This document shows, one piece after another, positions 42,713 to 50,920 of a stretch of 64,000 bases of DNA. The notes beneath the pieces are model-generated. The model saw only the letters and a list, made by a program, of their open reading frames with translations, was not told the origin of the DNA and did not search any database. Position numbers and translations under genes: made by a program. The stretch's first letter is position 1; every line of letters begins with the position of its first letter. Source of the DNA: JAENWD01 sp963837165 (GTDB lineage: Bacteria; Acidobacteriota; Vicinamibacteria; Vicinamibacterales; JAENWD01). The stretch lies in NCBI GenBank assembly GCA_963837165.1, contig CAWIMD010000001.1, positions 496,001 to 560,000 of the forward strand. The letters run 5' to 3'.

Positions 42713-42726
42713 TGCGGGCGCGAGTG

Positions 42727-43647
42727 TCAGGACTGCGCCCTGAGCTTGCCCCAGGTCTGGGCGGCCTGGATCAGGTCGCCGATCCAGACGTGCGGTGACG
42801 CGGTCGCGCGGCTCCACCGGTATCGGACCTCGGCGAGCACGGCCTCCTTCAACAGCCAGCGTGGCCGGCCCAGCAGGCGCGGCACGTCGCCGTACGCCAG
42901 CGCACGGCCCTGGAGCTCACCCTGCCCGCCGAAGATCCGCCGCAGATAGGCCACCGACTGGCGCTCGCGCGGGATGAAGTGCTGCACCGCCGCGCCAGGC
43001 ACCCACCAGCCCGCGTGACCGGCCGCGAGCATCTGCCGCATGACGCTCGTCCCGTCGCTGCCGAGGGTCGGCTGACACTCCGGCCCTGGCTCGTACGGAA
43101 ACCGCCGCTGGATCGCCAGCCGTACGGCGCAGTTGGCCCCGAACGGGAGGTGGTCGTCGTCGAACGCAAACTCGAGGGCGCCGAACCGTCCCGTGTCGAA
43201 CGCCACTTCGGCCATCGACCAGTTGTCGGCCAGCCACTGCGGGGGCGATCCGTCGAACCACGGCTCGATGGGCCCGCCGAAGAACGCACCCTCGGGATGC
43301 GATCGGAAGGCCGCCACGTACGACTCCAGCCAGTTCCGGCCCACCAGCACGTCGTCGTCTGTCCAGAGCAGGTAGTCGGCACGTGATTCGAACACGGCGC
43401 GGTTCCGGGCGTTGGCCAGGCAGGGCCTGGGTTCGAACACCGAGCGCAGGGGGAGCCTGCCGGCGTGCGCCGCGAGGACATCTGCCGTGTCGTCGCTCGA
43501 GTTGTTGTCGATGACGAGCAGTCGCCAGTCGATCCCGGAGGGGACCTGCAGGGTCGCAAGTCGCGCCAGCGTGCCGTCGAGCAGCGCGCTGCGGTTCGAC
43601 GTGCAGATGGCGGTCTCGATCGCGAGCGGGGATCGCGTGGACGGCAT
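42727..43647 (-). CDS. Family 2 glycosyltransferase
   Basis: 306 residues from the ATG at 43647, seven bases after GGAG; an upstream in-frame ATG (43755) gives an unconserved 36-residue extension. The GT-A fold shows ETAICTSNRSALL at the start, LLVIDNNSSDDT for nucleotide-sugar binding, and LLWTDDDVLVG as the metal-binding DxD region. The C-terminal half has PFGANCAVRL and a GSDGTSVMRQML segment with the catalytic-base region. It transfers a sugar from a nucleotide donor to an unknown glycan or lipid acceptor in the cytosol. No other glycan-synthesis genes flank it. Confidence 0.9.
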   Translation of the reverse strand: MPSTRSPLAIETAICTSNRSALLDGTLARLATLQVPSGIDWRLLVIDNNSSDDTADVLAAHAGRLPLRSVFEPRPCLANARNRAVFESRADYLLWTDDDVLVGRNWLESYVAAFRSHPEGAFFGGPIEPWFDGSPPQWLADNWSMAEVAFDTGRFGALEFAFDDDHLPFGANCAVRLAIQRRFPYEPGPECQPTLGSDGTSVMRQMLAAGHAGWWVPGAAVQHFIPRERQSVAYLRRIFGGQGELQGRALAYGDVPRLLGRPRWLLKEAVLAEVRYRWSRATASPHVWIGDLIQAAQTWGKLRAQS

Positions 43648-43806
43648 GATCAGGCTCCGATCGGGGAGCGTCCAGCGAACTGGACGTACCTCTGCGTTCT
43701 TCAAAGCATGTGCCAGCGGATGCCGCGGGAGTGCGGCCCAAACCGCGATCGACACGCGCGCAATCGTTACACGCCATGAACGGCGGCGCGCAAGATTGGG
43801 CGAGGA

Positions 43807-44919
43807 CTAGCGTGCGGGCAGCCCGCGGCGGGTCACCAGATAGGTCGCGAACGTCCCCAGCCAGTGTCCGCCCTCGTAGTGCTCGCCCGTCACCGCCGGC
43901 AGGGCGGCCTCGCGATGCCGTGCGGCCGCAGCCGCCAGCGCCTGAACACGTGCGTCACTGGCCGGCAGACGCGCCGCAATGCCTTCGAGCATCCAGGCGC
44001 GCGACAGGTTCAGGCCGTCGAGATGTGCGAGCTTCGGGTCCGAGGGGTCGCTGACCACGGCTGGACCGAGCCAGGAGCCGACGGGCCTGCGTGGCAGCCC
44101 GGGGAGGAATGTGGTCAGCCAGCGCGCGAAGTCGTCGGGTCGCAGGACACGGCCGACGACGTCCGCTTCGGCCAGGCACGGCGAGAGGAAGTCTTCGCCG
44201 GACGGCTCGTATGTCAGCGGGCAGTTGCGGTCGGCGAGGTAGAAACGCCGGATCGACGCCTCGAAGATCCGCGCGCTCTCCGCTTCGCCGGTCTGACGCG
44301 CCCAGTCCAGCGCCAGGCCGAGGGCAAACGCGGTCTGGTCATGCTCACCCATGCGAATCGGATGCGTGAGCTTCGGGAGCCATTCGGTGAGGCGCGCGGC
44401 GGAGGCGCGGGCCAGCGGCCGGAGCGCCGCGGACCACTCGCGGGCGTCCGCGTCGTCCCATTCGGCGAGCTCGGCGTCGAGCTGCAGGAGCCACGCGAGC
44501 CCGTATGGCCGCTCGAACGAGGCGCGGCCCTTCCCGTCCAGGTACGCCAGCTCCCCGGCAATGTGGGCGCGCGTGAGGCTCTCGGCCAGTGCCTGGCGGG
44601 CCGCGTCGGCAAACGTCGCGTCCGGATAGAGGCGTGCCAGCCGCACGAGCAGCCAGTGCGCGTGGACGTCGGAGTGCCAGTCGTAGCAGCCGTAGAAGGC
44701 CGGCGTGAGGTCGTGCGGCGGGTGCAGATCCGCGTCGCTCTGGAGGACGTGCGCGATCTTGTTCGGGTACTCCTGGTGCACGCATGCCAGGGCGAGCGCC
44801 GCGAAGCGGGAGACTGCGGTCGCCGGGAGGCTGGCCGTGGCGGAGAGGCTGGCGTCGGCCGCGCCCGCGCGGGAGCCGCTGGAAAGCAGGACCGTGAGCG
44901 CGAGCGCCAACCGGTACAT
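43807..44919 (-). CDS. DUF2891-family secreted protein
   Basis: 370 residues from ATG 44919, which starts a good signal peptide (LALALTVLLSSGSRAGAA). The family hallmark is HQEYPNKIAHVLQSDADL, then LTPAFYGCYDWHSDVHAHW, followed by an alpha/alpha-toroid-like helical body. DUF2891 proteins have an undetermined function; the toroid fold and conserved His/Asp cluster suggest carbohydrate binding or hydrolysis. The upstream region to the divergent membrane gene is occupied by class H repeats. Confidence 0.85.
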   Translation of the reverse strand: MYRLALALTVLLSSGSRAGAADASLSATASLPATAVSRFAALALACVHQEYPNKIAHVLQSDADLHPPHDLTPAFYGCYDWHSDVHAHWLLVRLARLYPDATFADAARQALAESLTRAHIAGELAYLDGKGRASFERPYGLAWLLQLDAELAEWDDADAREWSAALRPLARASAARLTEWLPKLTHPIRMGEHDQTAFALGLALDWARQTGEAESARIFEASIRRFYLADRNCPLTYEPSGEDFLSPCLAEADVVGRVLRPDDFARWLTTFLPGLPRRPVGSWLGPAVVSDPSDPKLAHLDGLNLSRAWMLEGIAARLPASDARVQALAAAAARHREAALPAVTGEHYEGGHWLGTFATYLVTRRGLPAR

Positions 44920-44935
44920 TCCGCAGAGCTTACCC

Positions 44936-45057
44936 GAAATTCGATCGGGACGAATTCGCAAACCGGACCGGAAATTCGATCGGGACGAATTTCGGCAAAC
45001 CGCAAATTGGATCGGGACGAATTCTACGCCTTACGAAAAATTCGTCCCGATCCAATT
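44936..45057. repeat. Class H repeats: GATCGGGACGAATT boxes with a 19-bp inverted pair
   Basis: Three direct copies of AAATTCGATCGGGACGAATT-type sequence at 44936-44956, 44971-44991 and 45003-45023, and one inverted copy at 45039-45057. The last two form a perfect 19-bp inverted repeat (AATTGGATCGGGACGAATT) with a 15-base loop. The block lies between the divergent start codons at 44919 and 45069, so it covers both promoters. Confidence 0.88.
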
Positions 45058-45068
45058 ATGCTGGCGCA

Positions 45069-46064
45069 ATGCTGGTCCGGACGCTACGCCGCATCGCCCC
45101 GGCGCTCCTCCTCACCGTCCTCTCGCCGCTGATCGCCGAGTTCCTGCTGGCCGACTTCACCATCCGCAATCTCGGCCTGCTCGTTGTCTTCGTGCCGCTG
45201 TACGGGTGCGGCGCGCTGCTCCTGCGGGAGTTGACCCGACGCACGGGCCGCGGCTGGCCGACGTTGCTGCTCCTGGCCATCGCCTACGCCCTCCTCGAAG
45301 AGGCGTTCCTCACCCAGTCGCTGTTCAACCCGGACTACGTGGGCCAGCGACTGCTCGACTACGGATTCATCCCCGCGATGGGGACCTCGCTGAACTGGAC
45401 CTTCTTCGTGCTGTCGATCCACGTCGTCTGGAGCGTCGCGACGCCCATCCTGATTGCGGAGGGAACGGCCGGCGCCGCCCGAGAGGACCCCTGGCTGGGA
45501 CGGCCCGGGCTCGTGGTGACAATCGTGCTGTTCGCGCTCGGATGCGCCGCGACCGGAGCGTTCAGCCTGCAGTCCAGCCCGTTCGTCGCAAGCCCCGCAC
45601 AGTTCGCCAGCGCCGCGGTGTTGATCGCGCTCGTCGTGGTTGCGGCATTCACGGCCATCCCCCCACTCCGCTCGGCCGCCGCACCGCCCGCGGGAACCTC
45701 CCCAGCTCCCTGGATCGTCCTCGTGACGACGCTCGCGCTGGCGATCGCGTACCTGGCCGCCGAGCCGCTCGCCCGCAGCCGCGGACTCCACCCGGCGATC
45801 AGCGTCATCGCCCGGCTGGCCTGCGAGGCCGCCGCCGCCGTCCTGCTCTGGGCCTGGTCCACGCGCGCCGGCTGGACCCCTCGCCACTACCTCGCGGTCG
45901 GCGCGGCGACGACGCTGACCTACGGGCTGTTCGGCCTCAGCTCGCTGCTGAGCGGACACACGAACCTGGGCGCTCCCGTCAACCAGGTGGACGTCGTCGG
46001 GCAGGTCGCGATGACGGCAATCGTCCTGCTGATTGCCGCCCGCGCGGCGCGCGCGACGGCATGA
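45069..46064 (+). CDS. Polytopic membrane protein of unknown function
   Basis: 331 residues with about nine hydrophobic helices, starting IAPALLLTVLSPLIAEFLLA. A short acidic motif, YALLEEAFLTQSLFNP, between helices is reminiscent of the EE motif of CAAX-type membrane proteases, but the other protease motifs are not evident and I do not assign the family. No clear ribosome-binding site precedes the ATG, and the start lies 11 bases after a long perfect inverted repeat that could fold in the leader. Confidence 0.75.
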   Translation: MLVRTLRRIAPALLLTVLSPLIAEFLLADFTIRNLGLLVVFVPLYGCGALLLRELTRRTGRGWPTLLLLAIAYALLEEAFLTQSLFNPDYVGQRLLDYGFIPAMGTSLNWTFFVLSIHVVWSVATPILIAEGTAGAAREDPWLGRPGLVVTIVLFALGCAATGAFSLQSSPFVASPAQFASAAVLIALVVVAAFTAIPPLRSAAAPPAGTSPAPWIVLVTTLALAIAYLAAEPLARSRGLHPAISVIARLACEAAAAVLLWAWSTRAGWTPRHYLAVGAATTLTYGLFGLSSLLSGHTNLGAPVNQVDVVGQVAMTAIVLLIAARAARATA

Positions 46065-46172
46065 GCGCCACCGTCCCGTGAGGCTGTTGCGGAGGAGGCC
46101 GAGCCCGCGGCCGACGTTGCCCCGGAAGCACCTTCGATGGTACCGTCCATATGGGGAAGCAAGAGGAGAGGG

Positions 46173-46514
46173 ATGGGCGACAAGGCCGACGTGTGGCAGG
46201 GCACCCTGGCGCTGATGGTGCTGAAGACGCTCGAAACCATGGGGCCGCAGCACGGATACGGCATCGCGCGCCGCATCGAGCAGACGAGCGGGGATCTGCT
46301 GTCCCTGAACTACGGGACGCTCTATCCGGCCCTGCTCAGACTGGAGCAGGAGGGGGCAATCCAGTCCGAGTGGGGGCTGTCGGAGAACAACCGCCGGGCG
46401 AAGTTCTACCGGCTGACGCGTAGCGGACGCCGGCAGCTCGAACACGAGGCGAGGAACTGGGAGCAGGCGACCGCCATCCTGGCGCGCTTCCTCGCCCCGG
46501 GCCACCAGGGGTAG
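46173..46514 (+). CDS. PadR-family transcriptional regulator
   Basis: 113 residues from the ATG after AAGAGGAGAG. The winged helix shows VWQGTLALMVLKTLETMGPQ, GYGIARRIEQTSGDLLSL and NYGTLYPALLRLEQEGAI, the PadR signature, followed by the dimerising C-terminal helix. In acidobacteria this subfamily commonly neighbours ADOP permeases; here the ADOP gene is 31 kb away. CCATATGG, a perfect palindrome just upstream (46147-46154), might be part of its operator. Confidence 0.93.
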   Translation: MGDKADVWQGTLALMVLKTLETMGPQHGYGIARRIEQTSGDLLSLNYGTLYPALLRLEQEGAIQSEWGLSENNRRAKFYRLTRSGRRQLEHEARNWEQATAILARFLAPGHQG

Positions 46515-46540
46515 CCGCCGTCCCTGATATCCTTCGCAGC

Positions 46541-47986
46541 ATGACTTCCTCATGCTGGCATCGGGCGCTCGCCCTGGGCGCCGTGCTGTGCTGCGTGCCT
46601 GCGGGCGCGCTGGCGCAGGTCTCCTCCGCAGACAACTCCACCGCGGCCGCCACGCCTCCTGGTCCCGTCTGGCCGACCCTGTCGGCGGCGCAGCAGGGCG
46701 AGGTGATGGCGTTCGGCGAGGACTTCAAGGGCTTCATGGCGAAGGCCAAGAGCGAGATGACGTTCGTCCACGAGGCGATCGGCATGGCCGAAGCGCACGG
46801 ATTCAAACAATGGTCTGGCACGGCCACGAAGGCGGATCTGGCGCCGGGATCCCGCTGGTACGCCGTGAACCGGGACCGCACGATCGTCCTGTTCGTCGTC
46901 GGGCGTCGGCCGGTCACGAGCGGCACGCGCATCATCAACGCGCACATCGACGCCGTGCGGATCGAGCTCAAGCCGAAGCCCTTCCGCACCAGCTTCGACG
47001 TGGCGATGCTCGAAACGCAGGTGCACGGAGGGCTGAAGAACTATCAGTGGGTGAACCGGCCGCTGGCGCTCATCGGCCGCATCGACAAGACCGACGGCAC
47101 CACGATCTGGGTGGACATCGGCAACGATCCCGGCGATCCGGTGCTGATCATTCCCGACCTCGCGCCGCACGTGGACAAGGACTACCGGTCGCGCACGAGC
47201 CCCGAGGTGATCAAGACGGAGGAGATGAAGCCCATGCTCGCCCTGACGGCGGAGGGCGCCATGGCGGCGCTGAAGGCGAAGTACGGCGTGACGGCGTCCG
47301 ATTTCCTCTCTGCCGATCTCCAGGTGGTGCCCGCCGAGATGCCTCGCGACGTCGGGCTCGACCGGCAGCTCATCGCCGCATACGGCGACGACGACCGGCT
47401 GAGCGGGTACGCGGCGCTGAGGGCCATCGCCGAGGTCGGCGTTCCGGAGAAGACCGCGGTGGCCTACTGCGTCAACAACGAAGAAGTCGCGTCGTGGGAC
47501 ACGGGCGTGCAGTCGGCCTGGTTCGGTACGCTCATGTCGGAGGTGATCGCGGCGCAGGAGTCTGCGCCGTACAACGAACTGATGCTCCGACATGCTTTCG
47601 CGCGATCCCAGGCGCTCGAATCGGACTGCACGACGGCGCTCAACCCGCTGTTCCCGAGCCCGCAGGATCCGCAGACCGCGGCGCGCCTCGGCTGGGGGCT
47701 GGCGGTCAAGGAATACGGCTCCGGGCGGCAGGCGCTCTCGGAGTACTTCGCCCAGGTGCGGCACATCTTCGACGCGGCCGGCGTGCACTGGCAGACGCAT
47801 TCCTACCGCGCCGGCTACGGCGGAGGCACGATCGCCCAGTGGTTCGCCAACGCCAACATCGACGTCATCGACGTCGGCGTGGGGATCCTCAGCATGCACT
47901 CGCCGTACGACGTGTCGTCCAAGGTGGACGTATGGGAGCTCTATCGCGGCTTCAAGGCGTTCTGGGATACGAAGGGCACGAAGTAA
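46541..47986 (+). CDS. M18-family aminopeptidase, secreted
   Basis: 481 residues with a signal peptide (LALGAVLCCVPAGALAQ), unusual because most M18 enzymes are cytosolic. The metal site shows INAHIDAVRIELKPKPF (His135, Asp137), DRLSGYAALRAI, YCVNNEEVAS (the Glu pair) and MHSPYDVSSKVD (C-terminal His). M18 enzymes remove N-terminal acidic or neutral residues with two Zn2+ or Co2+. It follows padR by 26 bases and may share its transcript. Its 3' end overlaps the convergent DUF6544 gene by 35 bases. Confidence 0.9.
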   Translation: MTSSCWHRALALGAVLCCVPAGALAQVSSADNSTAAATPPGPVWPTLSAAQQGEVMAFGEDFKGFMAKAKSEMTFVHEAIGMAEAHGFKQWSGTATKADLAPGSRWYAVNRDRTIVLFVVGRRPVTSGTRIINAHIDAVRIELKPKPFRTSFDVAMLETQVHGGLKNYQWVNRPLALIGRIDKTDGTTIWVDIGNDPGDPVLIIPDLAPHVDKDYRSRTSPEVIKTEEMKPMLALTAEGAMAALKAKYGVTASDFLSADLQVVPAEMPRDVGLDRQLIAAYGDDDRLSGYAALRAIAEVGVPEKTAVAYCVNNEEVASWDTGVQSAWFGTLMSEVIAAQESAPYNELMLRHAFARSQALESDCTTALNPLFPSPQDPQTAARLGWGLAVKEYGSGRQALSEYFAQVRHIFDAAGVHWQTHSYRAGYGGGTIAQWFANANIDVIDVGVGILSMHSPYDVSSKVDVWELYRGFKAFWDTKGTK

Positions 47987-49085
47987 CACGCGCCTCGTAG
48001 GCGATGTCCGTCAGCTCCAGCTCGATGTAGCTCCAGCTCCCGTGGGCGTCCCGCCAGCGTCCTTCACCCCTCGTCATCAGACGTGCCGGCCCGAAGTCCC
48101 GGTAGGCGCGAACCGGTGTGGACCAGCGCGCCGGCGTCATTCGCGCGCCGTTCTGTGCCATTTCGCCCCTGTCGTCCGACTCGAAGTCCACCAGCTTGCC
48201 GTCTCCGTCGAAGGCGAGCCGCGCGCGGATCGTCTGTCCCGCGTTGGAGTAGGTCGCCCACACGGCACGATCGCTGTCGACCTCCCACCGGATGGGAGCA
48301 TCCACCAGCGCGGCCGGCGCCAGCAGGCACATGTCGTTCAACAGCGTGACCGTCTCCGCCCGCGTCATTGCCGGGCCGTCGGCCTGCGCGACCGTCACGA
48401 GGCCGATCGCCTTGACCCGCATGCCGGCCGCCGATCCGGCATAGCGGTGATAGCCCTGTATGGGCACGAGCAGGCGTGACGCCGTGAAATAGAAGAACCG
48501 CGCCGGCGGGTCGAAGACGTTGTGCTGCTCGGCCTCGAACGGCATCCAGGGGGCATCCGGGGCGCTCCGGATGCGGCCGCGCATGCGTGCGCGCATCGTA
48601 CGAACCCGCGGACGACCAATAACGCCGGCAACACGCAGGTACTGCTGAACGGGCGCCGGCAGCGTCGCCAGATCGGCTTCGGTCACGAGCACGCCGGCCG
48701 CTGGCCCCGCCAGCGCCGAGGAGACGTCCCGCTCGTAGGCGGCGCGCAGGCTCCACGGCCCGTCCACCAGCACTCCGAACGCGACGCCGCCGAGCACGAT
48801 CACATTTGCTGCCGCCCCCGCCTTCGCGTCCGTCCACGCCGAGGCGATGGCGACGGTCGAGGCCGCGACTGCCGCGGCGCCAATCGTCCACCACCAGCGC
48901 GGCCAGAGCACGATCGCGAGCGCGGCTGCGACGAACAGCAGCGCCGAGACGAGCCAGAGCAGCCCGACGGCCGGGCCGATCGGCGTACGGAGTTGCGGGA
49001 GCGCCGCGAGGCCGTAGGCCCTGGCGAACCCCAGCAGGTGAATCAGCCCGTGCAGGGCCAGGAAGATCGCGAAGGCGAGCCTCAT
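47952..49085 (-). CDS. DUF6544-like membrane-anchored protein
   Basis: 377 residues from ATG 49085. Three or four N-terminal helices (LAFAIFLALHGLIHLLGFARA, VGLLWLVSALLFVAAALAIV, WWTIGAAAVAASTVAIASA, VIVLGGVAFGVLV) are followed by a soluble domain from about 125. Motifs LPAPVQQYLRVAGVIGRPRV, then WMPFEAEQHNVF and IRWEVDSDRAVWATYSNAG match my recollection of DUF6544, whose function is unknown. The last 35 bases are antisense to the aminopeptidase end. Confidence 0.82.
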   Translation of the reverse strand: MRLAFAIFLALHGLIHLLGFARAYGLAALPQLRTPIGPAVGLLWLVSALLFVAAALAIVLWPRWWWTIGAAAVAASTVAIASAWTDAKAGAAANVIVLGGVAFGVLVDGPWSLRAAYERDVSSALAGPAAGVLVTEADLATLPAPVQQYLRVAGVIGRPRVRTMRARMRGRIRSAPDAPWMPFEAEQHNVFDPPARFFYFTASRLLVPIQGYHRYAGSAAGMRVKAIGLVTVAQADGPAMTRAETVTLLNDMCLLAPAALVDAPIRWEVDSDRAVWATYSNAGQTIRARLAFDGDGKLVDFESDDRGEMAQNGARMTPARWSTPVRAYRDFGPARLMTRGEGRWRDAHGSWSYIELELTDIAYEARVTSCPSYPRTP

Positions 49086-49301
49086 GTGTCGTCCCCGTCG
49101 CTGGAGTCGTACGCAGGATGCTTGCCGCCGGCGTCTCACGTCCGCCGCCGGGGCCGACGTTCGCGAAGCGTCGCGGGCCGGCATTTTCCCGCGGCAGCCG
49201 CGGAGATTTCTGCGCTCCCCGTGTCCGCTTCACGCGCGCGTCGCGCAATCGGCCACAGGGGCCTCGGCGTGGCTGGCATCCGACCTGCTGACACGACCGG
49301 C

Positions 49302-49973
49302 GTGGACCTTCCATTCACACGCGAGCAGTTCCTGGACGTCTTCGGCGCCTACAACGCCGAGTGGTGGCCAGTCGTCCTGGCGCTCTGGCTCATTTCCATC
49401 GTGCTTGGGCTGGCCGCCATCCGGCGGCCGAGGCCTCCACATCGCGCGATTGTCGCCCTGATGGCCATATCGTGGATCTGGTCGGGCGTCGCCTATCACG
49501 GGACCTGGTTCGCGACGATCAATCCAGCGGCACGGATATTCGCCGTTCTCTTCGTTGTCGAGGGCTTCGCACTGCTGTGGGCCGGCGTCGTCAACGATCG
49601 GCTCAGGGTCCGGTCCGCGTCGCGCGCGTGGCGGGTGGCCGGTGCGGTGCTGGTGATCTACGCGCTGGCGTATCCGGTCATCGGCCTGCTGGACGGACTT
49701 ACGCTCCCACGCATGCCGGCGTTTGGCGTGCCCTGCCCCACGACGATCCTGACGGTGGGGCTGCTGGTCTCGGCGCGACCAGTCGGGTGGATGCCGGCGC
49801 TGGTGCCGGTTCTCTGGTGCGGAATCGGCGGCTCGGCCGCGGTCCTGCTGGGAATGCACGCCGACGCCGCGCTCGTACCAGCCGGTGTGGTGCTGGTCGC
49901 GGCGGTGCTCCAATCCAGGTTCAGCTCCGGTCCGCTGCGAGCATCCGCGCACGGCGTTCCGCCTCACGCCTGA
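49302..49973 (+). CDS. DUF6064-family membrane protein
   Basis: 223 residues from GTG 49302, chosen because the family usually begins with LPFTREQF; GTG 49269 is an alternative. DLPFTREQFLDVFGAYNAEW opens the protein, followed by about seven helices (PVVLALWLISIVLGLAAI, IVALMAISWIWSGVAYHGTW, IFAVLFVVEGFALLWAGVV, and later pairs). The function is unknown. No ribosome-binding site is evident. The 3' end overlaps the convergent SRPBCC-like gene by 53 bases. Confidence 0.82.
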   Translation: MDLPFTREQFLDVFGAYNAEWWPVVLALWLISIVLGLAAIRRPRPPHRAIVALMAISWIWSGVAYHGTWFATINPAARIFAVLFVVEGFALLWAGVVNDRLRVRSASRAWRVAGAVLVIYALAYPVIGLLDGLTLPRMPAFGVPCPTTILTVGLLVSARPVGWMPALVPVLWCGIGGSAAVLLGMHADAALVPAGVVLVAAVLQSRFSSGPLRASAHGVPPHA

Positions 49974-50637
49974 GCGGACCGAGCGTCGTCTGCCTGATCA
50001 GGATGATGCCGGGCGACAGGGTGGCCCAGTACCACCGGAACTTCGCGCGCGCGGCGGCGTCGGTGGCGACGGCGCGGGTTTCGGTGCGGAAGACCGACGC
50101 GGCCGGCCCGGTGGGGTCGGCGCGCAGCGTCCAGGCGATCTTCACGTAGCCGGGCTCGGAAAACTCCGCGAAGCGATCGGGTGACACCGCACGGAACACC
50201 ACGTCCGCCTCCCAGGGTCTGGTCACGGCGCCGACGACGATCTCACGGTCGGGCGTCTCGGCGAGCACGCCCCAGCCGAGCCCCAGCACTTCGTCGATCA
50301 GACCCTGTCGTCGAGCCTGCCCACCGGACGATCCGAGGAGCAGTTCCCTCGCCTTGAAGACGGCTCGCGCGATGGGCGAGGCGAGGAGGTCCATGTCCCG
50401 GGCCGCGGCGAACGTCACCGCGGCGGGTGCGGCCACGTGCACGTGGTGACGTTCGGCGACGTCGCAGGTCGGCATGAAGCGGTCGAGCAGGTCGTCGGCG
50501 GCTTCCGGCGGGAGGCGCGAGGGGGCGCCGTAGCGCAGCCAGGCGATCGCCACATACGCGGCGTACGCCCCGGCCGCGGCGCCGGCGGCGGCCGTGAGCC
50601 AGCGCACCGCGGTGCGAGTCGTGGATCGGCGTCTCAT
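49921..50637 (-). CDS. SRPBCC-like protein with N-terminal membrane anchor
   Basis: 238 residues from ATG 50637. An N-terminal hydrophobic segment (WLTAAAGAAAGAYAAYVAIA) anchors it. The rest looks like an SRPBCC (START/Bet v1) ligand-binding fold: ERHHVHVAAPAAVTFAAARD opens it and AWTLRADPTGPAASVFRTET ends the sheet. Such folds bind hydrophobic small molecules. The family match is from pattern only. It starts next to the class B repeat cluster. Confidence 0.72.
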   Translation of the reverse strand: MRRRSTTRTAVRWLTAAAGAAAGAYAAYVAIAWLRYGAPSRLPPEAADDLLDRFMPTCDVAERHHVHVAAPAAVTFAAARDMDLLASPIARAVFKARELLLGSSGGQARRQGLIDEVLGLGWGVLAETPDREIVVGAVTRPWEADVVFRAVSPDRFAEFSEPGYVKIAWTLRADPTGPAASVFRTETRAVATDAAARAKFRWYWATLSPGIILIRQTTLGPLRREAERRARMLAADRS

Positions 50638-50680
50638 GCCGCGACCGGATGCAATCGCGACGCCATCCCGCACACCCGCT

Positions 50681-50866
50681 GGCAGGCCTGAAGGCCTGCG
50701 CTACATCAGGGGGTGCGCGACACATGTAGCGCAGACCTTTAGGTCTGCCCGCGTGCCGGTTGGCAGGCCTGAAGGCCTGCGCTACATCAGGGGTGCGCGA
50801 CACATGTAGCGCAGACCTTTAGGTCTGCCCGCGCGCCGGTTGGCAGGCCTGAAGGCCTGCGCTACA
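50681..50866. repeat. Class B repeat cluster, five alternating copies
   Basis: Copies at 50681-50706, 50724-50749, 50762-50787, 50804-50829 and 50842-50866 alternate in orientation, giving a higher-order unit of 80-81 bases. Rightward copies read ATGTAGCGCAGACCTTTAGG and leftward ones GGCAGGCCTGAAGGCCTGCG. The stems differ between orientations by paired changes (GCAGGCC/GGCCTGC versus GCAGACC/GGTCTGC). Confidence 0.9.
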
Positions 50867-50892
50867 CGAGAGGTGCACGAGAGGCGGGCAAC

Positions 50893-50920
50893 GAACCGTG
50901 AACCGTGAACCCGGTTCACC
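50893..50920. repeat. Class D repeat: GAACCGTGAACC heptamers
   Basis: GAACCGTGAACCGTGAACCC then GGTTCACC, sharing 22 identical bases with 12790-12811. It overlaps the end of the phosphatase gene and supplies its TGA stop (complement at 50916-50918). Confidence 0.8.

Noticed and set aside
43432..43446. GGGTTCGAACACC resembling a tRNA T-loop
   Set aside because: It is inside the glycosyltransferase gene and no acceptor, D or anticodon stems surround it.
50681..50866. Possible CRISPR array (80-81 base period)
   Set aside because: Copies alternate in orientation and the intervening sequence is also repeated, unlike unique spacers.
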